A DNA stretch of 22,794 bases. Source: Anaerolinea thermophila. Lineage in GTDB: Bacteria; Chloroflexota; Anaerolineae; Anaerolineales; DRKV01. The stretch lies in NCBI GenBank assembly GCA_020722405.1, contig DYKW01000004.1, positions 1 through 22,794 on the forward strand. The letters run 5' to 3'. Of the stretch, positions 8,500 through 15,875 are shown in pieces. The first letter of the stretch is position 1; each line of letters starts with the position of its first letter. Both the position numbers and the translations under genes were made by a program. The notes beneath the pieces are model-generated. The model searched no databases, had not been told where the DNA came from, and saw only the letters and a program-made list of their open reading frames with translations.

Positions 8500-9007
8500 A
8501 GTCGTGCGTGGCCTTTCGACTACGCTCAAATCCATGTTCGAGAAGCCGGTTACTATCCAGTATCCGGAAGTAAAGCGACCGGTACGGAATCGCTATCGTG
8601 GGCGGCATCATTTGCGGCGCTACGAGAACGGCTTGGAGCGTTGTATTGGCTGTTCGTTATGTGCTGCGGCTTGCCCGGCAGGCGCCATCTTCGTGGAGGC
8701 TTCTGAGAATACCGATGAAGAACGCTACTCCCCCGGTGAGCGCTATGCCAGCACTTACGAAATCAATATGATGCGCTGCATCTTCTGTGGCTACTGTGAA
8801 GATGCCTGCCCCACGCAGGCCATCGTGTTAGGCGATAACTACGAATTATCGTTCACCGACCGCACACAGGCCATTTATGGCAAAGCGATGCTGCTCGATC
8901 CGGTGCCTGGAGGTGGCGCCCCGACCCCGCAGCGCACCGAACCAGGAAAATTCACACGAGCCGTCCCGGAAATGAAAAACCCTGAGGATGAGGAGGCGAG
9001 CGCATGA
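8489..9007 (+). CDS. nuoI: NADH-quinone oxidoreductase subunit I (N6a and N6b clusters)
   Basis: The 8Fe ferredoxin-like subunit carrying two [4Fe-4S] clusters, N6a and N6b, between NuoG and NuoB. The 172-residue protein has two classic C-x2-C-x2-C-x3-CP motifs: C52, C55, C58, C62 and C97, C100, C103, C107. The N-terminal part is amphipathic and basic, as expected for a subunit lying on the membrane surface. A strong Shine-Dalgarno (TAGGAGGT, 8474-8481) lies inside the end of nuoH, so the 11-nt overlap with nuoH looks deliberate. The C-terminal tail (about 140-172) is Pro- and Glu-rich and probably flexible. Confidence 0.97.
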   Translation: MLREVVRGLSTTLKSMFEKPVTIQYPEVKRPVRNRYRGRHHLRRYENGLERCIGCSLCAAACPAGAIFVEASENTDEERYSPGERYASTYEINMMRCIFCGYCEDACPTQAIVLGDNYELSFTDRTQAIYGKAMLLDPVPGGGAPTPQRTEPGKFTRAVPEMKNPEDEEASA

Positions 9008-9522
9008 CGCTGGATTTGATCCTGTTCCTTCTGTTGGCCGTGATCGCCGTGGCCGCTGCGGTAGGCATGTTGGTCAGCAAAAATACGGTGCACGCCGCGC
9101 TTTTCCTGGTGCTCAATTTTGCCACGATTGCAGTCTTCTATTTGATTTTGGGAGGCCCGTTTATCAGCATGGCGCAAATTACGGTGTATACCGGGGCGAT
9201 TATGGTGCTCTTCTTGTTTGTCATCATGCTTCTGGGCGTAGAAAAATTGAGTGGACAGGATAAACTCTCCTGGCAAGTACCCACTGCGTTAACGCTTGGT
9301 GCGTTATTGTTGCTGGAGAGTGGTTATTTCCTGATTTTCCGCCGTACCCCGCTGGAAATGAGTGGCACACAATCCATCCCAGAAGCCTTCGGTGGGCCAT
9401 CTGCCGTGGCCGATGCGCTCTTTCAGCACTACGCGTTGCCGGTAGAAATTGCCGGTGTCCTGCTGTTGGTGGCTATGGTGGGCGTCATCGCTCTTACCAA
9501 ATGGGAAAAAGGACGGAGTTAA
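9004..9522 (+). CDS. nuoJ: NADH-quinone oxidoreductase subunit J
   Basis: Membrane-arm subunit whose third helix bends during turnover in studied complex I enzymes. The 172-residue protein has about five hydrophobic segments. It has the conserved AQITVYTGAIMVLFLFVIMLL stretch in helix 3 (about residues 57-77), with the Tyr and Gly typical of the family's pi-bulge region. The last helix is near the C-terminus (...VAMVGVIALTKWEK). The start overlaps the nuoI stop as ATGA, with GAGGAGG just upstream. The gene is followed 1 nt later by nuoK. Normal length and position make the call firm. Confidence 0.96.
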   Translation: MTLDLILFLLLAVIAVAAAVGMLVSKNTVHAALFLVLNFATIAVFYLILGGPFISMAQITVYTGAIMVLFLFVIMLLGVEKLSGQDKLSWQVPTALTLGALLLLESGYFLIFRRTPLEMSGTQSIPEAFGGPSAVADALFQHYALPVEIAGVLLLVAMVGVIALTKWEKGRS

Positions 9523-9523
9523 C

Positions 9524-9826
9524 ATGCTGCCGGTAACCTATTACGTCGCACTTTCGGCAATTTTGTTCATCTTGGGGGCGGTGGGTGTCCTCATCCGCCG
9601 GAACTTGATTGTTATTTTTATGTCTGTGGAATTGATGCTCAATGCTGCAAACCTGGCCTTTGTGGCTTTTGCTCGCTACTACCAATCCATGAGTGGACAG
9701 GTTTTCGTCTTCTTTGTCATGGCAGTAGCGGCGGCCGAAGTAGCCGTTGGGCTTTCCCTAATTGTTGCGATCTACCGCGCTCGTCATACCATTAACGTGG
9801 ACGACCTGAGCGAGATGAAGGGATAA
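9524..9826 (+). CDS. nuoK: NADH-quinone oxidoreductase subunit K
   Basis: Small antiporter-like membrane subunit (related to MrpC) that contributes the first ion-translocation site. The 100-residue protein is exactly the usual length and has three hydrophobic helices. The two functional glutamates are visible in the MSVELMLNAANL motif of helix 2 and the AAAEVAVGLSL motif of helix 3. The ATG at 9524 lies 1 nt after the nuoJ stop, with GGACGGAG as ribosome binding site overlapping the end of nuoJ. Open sequence upstream in the same frame is inside nuoJ. nuoL follows after 5 nt. Confidence 0.97.
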   Translation: MLPVTYYVALSAILFILGAVGVLIRRNLIVIFMSVELMLNAANLAFVAFARYYQSMSGQVFVFFVMAVAAAEVAVGLSLIVAIYRARHTINVDDLSEMKG

Positions 9827-9831
9827 CCGTT

Positions 9832-11955
9832 ATGCTCTTGAGTGAAGTCAGTACTACGAGTACCTTGTTTCAACTCATCCCCTGGATTGTCTTCTTCCCT
9901 GCCATCGGGCTGCTCATCAACATCATTTTTGGCGGCCGGATGAGTGAGAAGGCCATCGGTGCGGTGGCCAGCCTGGCTTCTGGATTGGCCTTTGGAATTG
10001 CCGTCCTGATGGCCATTGGGTTGGCGCAAAATCATGGCGAACCTGTGGTGGTGCCCTTCCTAGAGTGGATTCACATTGGCGATTTGCAGTTGGACTGGAC
10101 TTTTCGGGTGGATACCCTGTCCAATGTGATGACGCTGGCAGTTACCCTGGTTGGCACGCTCATTCACATCTACGCCATCGGTTACATGCACGAAGACGTG
10201 CGTCATCAGGGTGATCCAGGCCGTTACCGCCGTTTCTTCGTCTTCCTGAACCTGTTCATTGTCATGATGATGATTTTGGTGACCGGCGACAGTTACGCCA
10301 TGTTGTTTGTCGGGTGGGAAGGCGTAGGATTGTGTTCATATCTATTGATTGGCTTCTGGTACGACAAAGGCGAAGGTGGCATTGGCAATGCCTTGGCGGC
10401 TAAAAAAGCCTTTGTTGCCAACCGGGTGGGCGATTTCGGCTTTCTGGTTGCCATGTTCCTGACTTTTTGGGCTTTTGGTTCACTTGATTTTGCCAACGTC
10501 TTTGAGAAGGCGCCGGAAATAGCACAGACCATGCCGGGTGTAGTGTTGGCGATCACGCTCTTCATGCTGTTGGGTGTCACCGGTAAATCGGCGCAGATTC
10601 CGTTGTACGTGTGGCTGCCGGATGCAATGGCCGGTCCTACGCCGGTTTCGGCGCTCATCCATGCCGCTACGATGGTGACGGCCGGTGTATACCTGGTAGC
10701 CCGTTCCGCCCCCATTTTCGTCCAGTTGCCGCAGGCGCAGAACACCGTTGCTATGGTGGGTGGTCTGACGGCGTTATTTGCCGCTACCATTGCCGTCGGT
10801 CAGTTTGATATTAAAAAAGTGCTGGCCTATTCCACCATCAGCCAGTTGGGCTTCATGGTGGCCGCGGTGGGGATGGGCGCTTTCGTGGCCGGAATGTTTC
10901 ACCTGGTGACCCATGCCTTCTTCAAAGCCTTGCTGTTCCTGAGCGCTGGCTCGGTCATTCAGGGTATGGAGCGCGGAGAACACCATGTGGCGCACCATCA
11001 GCAGGATGACTTGCACGCTGCCAGGCGCAAGAAGAAACAGAAAGAAGCGCACACCTTTGATCCACAAGACATGCGCAATATGGGAGGGCTGCGTACCAAG
11101 ATGCCCGTCACCTTTTGGGTCTATCTGACTGGCGCGGTGGCGCTGGCCGGTGTACCTCCGCTGGCAGGGTTCTGGTCAAAGGATGAAATTTTGCTGGAAG
11201 CCAGCCACCTCAACATGCCGGTTTACATCCTGTTGACGCTGGCTGCCATCTTGACCGCTTTCTACATGGGGCGGCAGATCTTCATGGTTTTCTTTGGCGA
11301 AACACGCACTGCCCCTGCCGAACATGCCGAGGAAAGCCCGCCGGTGATGACCATTCCGCTGATTATCCTGGCGATATTGGCTTTCTTTGGCGGCGCGCTC
11401 AACTTGCCGGGGTTACACACCTTCGAGCACTGGCTGGAGCACACCTTCATGGCTTTTGAGGTGGAATTAGAAGCCCTGCCGTTCAGCATCCCCGTGGCAA
11501 CGCTTTCCACCATTCTGGCGCTGGCTTCCATCACCGGGGCTTGGGCGCTTTACGGGCGCAAACCGCTTCAAAAAAAACAGCCCGACCCTCTGCGCAAACT
11601 GGGCTGGCTCTTTACCGGCATGGAGAACAAGTGGTGGGTGGATGAAATTTACTGGTTCCTGATTCTCGACCGTTACGTGGATTTGGCCTGGTTCCTGGCC
11701 GACGAAGTGGATTGGCGCTTTTGGCACGATTGGTTCCACGAAAAAGTGATTTTGGCTACTTTCAACAGCCTCTCTCGGTTACTTGCGCTACGCGTAGACC
11801 TGGGTGGCATCGACCGAATTGCCAACGGATTGGCTGACGGCACGCAGGCTTTGGCCGCATGTATGCGCCGTTTGCAAACCGGATTTGTACGCAATTATGC
11901 CCTTTCGGTTTTCGTGGGCGTTGTTGTTATCATCGGGTATTTGATGTTCCGCTAA
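9832..11955 (+). CDS. nuoL: NADH-quinone oxidoreductase subunit L (distal pump)
   Basis: The most distal antiporter-like subunit, expected to move one ion per cycle and to hold the other subunits with its long lateral helix. The 707-residue protein is somewhat longer than the E. coli form (about 613). The antiporter signature is clear: E163 in GWEGVGLCSYLL, K252 in GKSAQIPLYVWLPDAM, and the AYSTISQLGFM motif near 332-342. The C-terminal lateral helix and final membrane helix are present (to residue 707). Odd: between AGSVIQGME and DPQDMRNMGG (residues about 380-409) there is a His-, Arg- and Lys-rich insertion where many homologues have only a few residues. The ribosome binding site is modest (AAGGGAT). 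Confidence 0.96.
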   Translation: MLLSEVSTTSTLFQLIPWIVFFPAIGLLINIIFGGRMSEKAIGAVASLASGLAFGIAVLMAIGLAQNHGEPVVVPFLEWIHIGDLQLDWTFRVDTLSNVMTLAVTLVGTLIHIYAIGYMHEDVRHQGDPGRYRRFFVFLNLFIVMMMILVTGDSYAMLFVGWEGVGLCSYLLIGFWYDKGEGGIGNALAAKKAFVANRVGDFGFLVAMFLTFWAFGSLDFANVFEKAPEIAQTMPGVVLAITLFMLLGVTGKSAQIPLYVWLPDAMAGPTPVSALIHAATMVTAGVYLVARSAPIFVQLPQAQNTVAMVGGLTALFAATIAVGQFDIKKVLAYSTISQLGFMVAAVGMGAFVAGMFHLVTHAFFKALLFLSAGSVIQGMERGEHHVAHHQQDDLHAARRKKKQKEAHTFDPQDMRNMGGLRTKMPVTFWVYLTGAVALAGVPPLAGFWSKDEILLEASHLNMPVYILLTLAAILTAFYMGRQIFMVFFGETRTAPAEHAEESPPVMTIPLIILAILAFFGGALNLPGLHTFEHWLEHTFMAFEVELEALPFSIPVATLSTILALASITGAWALYGRKPLQKKQPDPLRKLGWLFTGMENKWWVDEIYWFLILDRYVDLAWFLADEVDWRFWHDWFHEKVILATFNSLSRLLALRVDLGGIDRIANGLADGTQALAACMRRLQTGFVRNYALSVFVGVVVIIGYLMFR

Positions 11956-11997
11956 CCCGCACTCCTCTATCTTTGATTCGCATTTTGAGGGCCGATT

Positions 11998-13521
11998 ATG
12001 GACTTTCTTACACATCCGCTTAATGTGGTGACATTCTTTCCCCTGTTGGGGGTGCTTGTCATCCTGTTCCTAAAAGAGGAACAGAAAAATACCATTCGTT
12101 GGGTGGCGTTGATTACCTCGTTGATTGCGTTTGGTATTTCGCTAGCCGTGTTGGTGCAATTCAACGCCGCGAATCCTGACTTGCAGATGAGCATCAATCT
12201 GCCATGGATTCAGGTTGCCGGCTGGAACATTCACTACTTCCTGGCTGTGGATGGCCTGAGCATTCTTCTGCTCATGTTGACCACCTTCCTGACGCCCATT
12301 TCCATCCTGTCCACCTGGACGGCGATTGATGAACGTGTCAAGGATTTCATGATCTTCTTCCTTTTGCTGGAAGTGGGCATGACCGGTGTCTTCCTGGCGC
12401 AAGATTTGTTCTTGTTCTACATCTTTTGGGAATTCACGCTGGTGCCAATGTATTTCCTGATTGGCATTTGGGGCGGGCCTCAACGAATGTATGCTGCCGT
12501 TAAGTTCTTCCTGTACACCATGGCCGGTTCGCTGTTGATGTTGCTGGCCATTTTGTGGTTGGGCATTAATCAGGGCACTTTCTCCGTGCCGGAGTTAATC
12601 GCCAAAGGCGGCATTCCCGCGGACGTGCAGTTGTGGCTATTCGTGGCCTTTGCACTGGCCTTTGCCATCAAGGTGCCGATGTGGCCGCTACACTCCTGGC
12701 TGCCTGATGCTCATGTGCAGGCACCCACGGCCGGTTCCGTCATCCTGGCGGGTGTCCTGCTGAAAATGGGTACCTATGGCTTTATTCGCTTCAATATCCC
12801 ACTTTTCCCGCAGGCAGCGGTAAAGGCCGCTCCGGTTATGGCGGCCTTGGCGGTTATCGGCATCCTGTACGGGGCCGCGGTCTCCTATGCTCAGGAAGAC
12901 GTCAAGAAACTGGTGGCGTATTCCTCCATCAGTCATCTGGGCTTTGTCATGCTTGGCTTGTTTGCCCTCAATGAACAGGGTATCCAGGGTGCCATTTTGC
13001 AAATGATCAACCACGGTCTTAGCACGGGTGCACTGTTCCTTTTGGTTGGCATGATATACGAACGCCGGCATACCCGCATCATGGATAAATTCGGTGGCCT
13101 GTGGTCGATTATGCCGATTTATGGTGCCTTGACCCTGATTGTTTCCCTGTCCTCTATGGGTTTGCCAGGCCTGAATGGCTTTGTGGGTGAATTTGCCATC
13201 CTGTTGGGTGCCTGGGGTGCCGGGGATGCCGGTGGTGTGCTTGGTTCGCATTATTACGCCGGATTCGCGGCGATAGGCGTCATTCTGGCGGCTGTGTACA
13301 TCTTGTTCATGTTCCAGAAACTCTTCCTTGGCCCGATCACGCACGAGGAGAACAAAAAACTTTCTGACCTGAACTGGCGTGAGATTATTACCCTGGTGCC
13401 GTTACTGATCCTGATCTTCTGGATTGGCCTGTACCCCAAACCGTTCTTTGGGTTGATGGCGCCTGCTGTTGGGAAGGTAATTGCCCTGGTGCATGGCGCT
13501 GTAATGGCCGCGTTGCCGTAA
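11998..13521 (+). CDS. nuoM: NADH-quinone oxidoreductase subunit M
   Basis: Second antiporter-like pump subunit, paralogous to NuoL and NuoN and to Mrp antiporters. The 507-residue protein has about 14 hydrophobic helices. The key residues are present: E145 in FYIFWEFTLVPMYFLIGIW and K225 in FAIKVPMWPLHSWLPDAHVQ, followed by the conserved PTAGSVILAG stretch. The ATG at 11998 has GAGG (11986-11990 region) upstream. A 42-nt gap separates it from nuoL, one of the two longest gaps in the operon; I saw no convincing promoter in it. Downstream, a GC-rich hairpin lies between this gene and nuoN. Confidence 0.96.
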   Translation: MDFLTHPLNVVTFFPLLGVLVILFLKEEQKNTIRWVALITSLIAFGISLAVLVQFNAANPDLQMSINLPWIQVAGWNIHYFLAVDGLSILLLMLTTFLTPISILSTWTAIDERVKDFMIFFLLLEVGMTGVFLAQDLFLFYIFWEFTLVPMYFLIGIWGGPQRMYAAVKFFLYTMAGSLLMLLAILWLGINQGTFSVPELIAKGGIPADVQLWLFVAFALAFAIKVPMWPLHSWLPDAHVQAPTAGSVILAGVLLKMGTYGFIRFNIPLFPQAAVKAAPVMAALAVIGILYGAAVSYAQEDVKKLVAYSSISHLGFVMLGLFALNEQGIQGAILQMINHGLSTGALFLLVGMIYERRHTRIMDKFGGLWSIMPIYGALTLIVSLSSMGLPGLNGFVGEFAILLGAWGAGDAGGVLGSHYYAGFAAIGVILAAVYILFMFQKLFLGPITHEENKKLSDLNWREIITLVPLLILIFWIGLYPKPFFGLMAPAVGKVIALVHGAVMAALP

Positions 13522-13533
13522 GATTACATCTCA

Positions 13534-13562
13534 GACGCGCGGCCCTAAGGGGGGCGCGCGTC
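13534..13562 (+). repeat. GC-rich palindrome in the nuoM-nuoN gap
   Basis: GACGCGCG (13534-13541) pairs perfectly with CGCGCGTC (13555-13562), and inner CCC pairs with GGG around a short loop. With one bulged G the stem is about 11 pairs. No T-run follows, so it is not a standard terminator. It directly abuts the nuoN Shine-Dalgarno (AAGGAG, 13563-13568). It may tune expression within the operon, or be a copy of a dispersed palindrome; a similar one lies in dnaX at 21279-21308. Confidence 0.7.
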
Positions 13563-13575
13563 AAGGAGAACGTTC

Positions 13576-15036
13576 ATGACACTGAATACACTCGGTTCAG
13601 ATTTCGTCATATTGCTGCCGCTGACCTTTTTGCTGGGATGGGCTTCCCTGTTGTTGCTTGTTGATCTGTTCGTCCCGCAAGAACGTCAGGATACGATGCC
13701 GTTGTTGGCTGTGCTTGGTTTAGTGGCAACGATAGTGTTGTCCATTATGCAGGCTGGACAATCGGCCTGGGCCTTTCAAGGAATGGCCGTAGTGGATGGG
13801 TTCAGCACCTTCTTCAATGTTCTGTTTGCCATCAGCGGCTTGGTTGGCGTTGCACTGGCTTATGACTACTTGCGGCAAATGGACCTGGCGCGCAACACCT
13901 ACTACACCTTGTTGCTCTTCTCGGTGGGTGGCATGATGTTGATGAGCGCTGCCACGGATTTGATTGTCATTTTCCTGGCGCTGGAATTACTCTCTATCCC
14001 GCTGTACGTCCTTTCTGGGTTTGCCCGTCCAAAGGGTGAGTCGGAAGAAGCGGCTTTGAAGTATTTCTTGCTGGGCGCGTTTGCCTCCGGCTTTTTGGTT
14101 TATGGTATCGCCCTGGTGTTTGGTGCAACCGGCACCACTTCCCTGGCGGGCGTGGTACAAGCCGTTCACGGGGGAGCACTACTAAATCCGATGCTGTTTA
14201 TCATCGGCGCGGCCTTGATGCTGATTGGTTTGGGCTTCAAGGTGGCGGTGGTGCCTTTCCACATGTGGACACCAGATGTATACCAGGGCGCCCCTACGGC
14301 GGTCACGGCTTTCATGGCGCTGGGCGCTAAAGCGGCCGGTTTTGCCGCCCTTCTGCGAATCTTCTTGACGGCTTTCCCGCAAGTTTCCGCCGATTTAACG
14401 CCTGTCTTATGGGTGCTGGCGGCGTTGACCATGTTCCTGGGGAACGTGGTTGCCATTGCCCAGCGCAATATCAAACGTATGTTGGCATATTCCAGTATTG
14501 CTCATGCCGGATACTTGCTGATGGCCCTGGTGCCTTATGGACAGCAGGGCTTAAGCGGGGATGTCTCCGCTTCGCTGCTCTTTTACTTGGTGGCCTATGC
14601 CCTCTCGAACTTCGGAGCCTGGGCAGTGGTTATGGTTCTGGAGCGTCAGGATGACCAGGGCCTGGGGTTGGATGATTACGCCGGCCTGGGAAGCAAATCC
14701 CCGTTTTTGGCGGCTTGCATGACGGTTTTCATGCTTTCGTTTGCTGGTGTGCCGCCCACGCTGGGCTTTGTAGGTAAGTTTTACCTGTTCCGCACCGTGC
14801 TGCAAGGCGGTTTTGTGTGGCTGGCAATCATTGGTGTGCTTACCTCGTTGATTTCGGCGTATTATTACTTGCGTGTGGTGGTCATCATGTACATGCGTGA
14901 TGGCGACCCACAGACGCACCCCGCCCCCTGGTTGCGTTGGACGGCCGGTGTGATGGCTGCTGGTGTGGTAGCGCTAACCTTCTTCGGCGGGCCGTTGTTT
15001 AACTGGGCTAGTCAGGCACTGTTAACTGCCTTTTAG
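13576..15036 (+). CDS. nuoN: NADH-quinone oxidoreductase subunit N
   Basis: Third antiporter-like pump subunit of complex I, next to NuoK and NuoM in the membrane arm. The 486-residue protein has about 14 hydrophobic helices. It has the family motifs LELLSIPLYVLSGF near 136-149 (with the helix-5 glutamate), GLGFKVAVVPFHMWTPDVYQ near 216-235 (with the helix-7 lysine), and the AYSSIAHAGYLLMAL stretch. AAGGAGAA (13563-13570) supports the ATG at 13576. It is the last gene of the operon, followed by a rho-independent terminator at 15088-15142. The 54-nt gap before it is the largest in the operon and is mostly filled by a hairpin. Confidence 0.96.
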   Translation: MTLNTLGSDFVILLPLTFLLGWASLLLLVDLFVPQERQDTMPLLAVLGLVATIVLSIMQAGQSAWAFQGMAVVDGFSTFFNVLFAISGLVGVALAYDYLRQMDLARNTYYTLLLFSVGGMMLMSAATDLIVIFLALELLSIPLYVLSGFARPKGESEEAALKYFLLGAFASGFLVYGIALVFGATGTTSLAGVVQAVHGGALLNPMLFIIGAALMLIGLGFKVAVVPFHMWTPDVYQGAPTAVTAFMALGAKAAGFAALLRIFLTAFPQVSADLTPVLWVLAALTMFLGNVVAIAQRNIKRMLAYSSIAHAGYLLMALVPYGQQGLSGDVSASLLFYLVAYALSNFGAWAVVMVLERQDDQGLGLDDYAGLGSKSPFLAACMTVFMLSFAGVPPTLGFVGKFYLFRTVLQGGFVWLAIIGVLTSLISAYYYLRVVVIMYMRDGDPQTHPAPWLRWTAGVMAAGVVALTFFGGPLFNWASQALLTAF

Positions 15037-15087
15037 TAAGGGTGCCGCGCCGTTCAATCAGCCGTATCATCTAGCGTTTTTTACCAC

Positions 15088-15142
15088 AAAGGTATCAAGG
15101 TGCAAAGCCTTAAACTTTGTCCCTTGGTGCCTTTTTTGTTTT
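15088..15142 (+). terminator. Rho-independent terminator of the nuo operon
   Basis: An imperfect arm of about 20 nt (15088-15107, AAAGG...CAAAG) pairs with 15115-15134 (CTTTG...CCTTT) around a 7-nt loop, using several G-U pairs and one mismatch. It is followed by TTTTTTGTTTT (15132-15142). It begins about 50 nt after the nuoN stop. Together with the leading ACC the first arm resembles dispersed ACCACAAAGG-type repeats, so the terminator may have been built from one. Confidence 0.8.
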
Positions 15143-15151
15143 AGGGTTTAC

Positions 15152-15200
15152 AAAAAAAAAGCCTACCGGACGTGGGGGGGACACGCCCGGTAGTGCTTTT
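15152..15200 (-). terminator. Rho-independent terminator of the HD-GYP/NYN genes
   Basis: CTACCGGACGTG (15163-15174) pairs with CACGCCCGGTAG (15182-15193) with one mismatch around a G-run loop; AAAAGC and GCTTTT extend the stem with one bulge. The A9 run at 15152-15160 becomes a long U-tract in the - strand transcript, so orientation favours the leftward genes. On the + strand it would have only a short T4 tail and could act as a weak backup for nuo. Confidence 0.75.
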
Positions 15201-15207
15201 GGGAGGG

Positions 15208-15232
15208 CCACCATGCGCTCTCAACATGGGGG
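15208..15232. repeat. Small inverted repeat with a G8 run
   Basis: CCACCATG (15208-15215) faces CATGGGGG (15225-15232) with one mismatch and a 9-nt loop. The right arm lies in a run of eight G (15228-15235). It sits just before the leftward terminator in the direction of the - strand transcript and may add to 3'-end structure. No function is evident. Confidence 0.3.
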
Positions 15233-15257
15233 GGGAACATGCTGAGATTTCTTGGGG

Positions 15258-15302
15258 CACGATATCTGTAGATACCGTTAAAATTGGAGAGAAGATATCG
15301 TG
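15258..15302. repeat. Perfect 10-bp inverted repeat in the convergent junction
   Basis: CACGATATCT (15258-15267) and AGATATCGTG (15293-15302) are exact reverse complements separated by 25 nt. No T-run flanks it, so it is not an ordinary terminator. It lies about 90 nt after the end of the NYN gene, in non-coding DNA. The rest of this gene-free interval (15037-15392) holds the two terminators; I see no further gene or RNA. Confidence 0.55.
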
Positions 15303-15392
15303 TTTCTACTATACAACAAATTGGGGAGATTTTGTATTAGAAAATCATGAAAAATAAGACAATATTTGTCTTGTGTCATGTATATTCACGTC

Positions 15393-15875
15393 TCAAAGGG
15401 CGTCTTTCCCCTTCCCCTTTTGGAAAACGCGTAGCCAATAATCTACTTCATCGTCATCTGGAGGCTGGTCTGGCTTTTCTGGGAGAAGGTTTGGAGCCGA
15501 TGAGACGCGCAAACGGCGGGCAAAATCCTCCGATGGGAGCACTGCCGCTCCGCAGGCGCGAGCGTTTTGCTGCACCACTAGATCTGAAGAGACTATGGCC
15601 CAGTTATGGGCGTTTTTGCCCAGTGCGTGTAGGCGTTTGATGATGGCCATATCAGCGGTGGTGTATGCTGCTACAAAATGAGCCTGTACCCGGCCAAAGG
15701 CGCGCTTTCGGGCTTGGGTCGGTGGTGCCTTATCAAAGAAAACTTCAATGCTGGCGCGCGTCTCGCGGGCATAAGCGCTCAGTATTTCCAACAATCGCTG
15801 CTCATCGTCGATATCCCGTAAACTGAGGCCGGGAATTTTGGGGATCAGATTATGTCCATCAATCAGGATGTGCAT
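15393..15875 (-). CDS. YacP/NYN-domain (PIN-like) probable ribonuclease
   Basis: The 160-residue protein matches the YacP branch of NYN domains, a PIN-like nuclease fold; the B. subtilis relative (Rae1) cleaves mRNA on the ribosome. Visible landmarks: MHILIDGHNLI at the start (D6, N9), VFFD (D48), TADMAIIKRL (D75), and IVSSDLVVQQNARACGA (S97, D98), giving the expected acidic metal site. The C-terminus after residue 125 is a Pro/Asp-rich linker followed by a short amphipathic helix (DEVDYWLRVFQKGK). Its ATG shares one base with the stop of the upstream HD-GYP gene (TGATG), so translation is probably coupled. Target RNA is unknown. I assign no gene symbol because orthology to rae1 is not shown. 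Confidence 0.8.
   Translation of the reverse strand: MHILIDGHNLIPKIPGLSLRDIDDEQRLLEILSAYARETRASIEVFFDKAPPTQARKRAFGRVQAHFVAAYTTADMAIIKRLHALGKNAHNWAIVSSDLVVQQNARACGAAVLPSEDFARRLRVSSAPNLLPEKPDQPPDDDEVDYWLRVFQKGKGKDAL

Noticed and set aside
388..15036. A hydrogenase-type or ferredoxin-dependent variant of complex I
   Set aside because: NuoE, F and G are all present with complete NADH, FMN and cluster ligands, and NuoD lacks hydrogenase nickel cysteines.
15172..15357. 61-residue + strand open frame in the convergent junction
   Set aside because: It runs through the terminator hairpin and the inverted repeats, has low-complexity content and no ribosome binding site.
15347..15640. 97-residue + strand open frame overlapping the NYN gene
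   Set aside because: It is largely antisense to the well-supported NYN gene, has no recognisable domain and an unconvincing start region.
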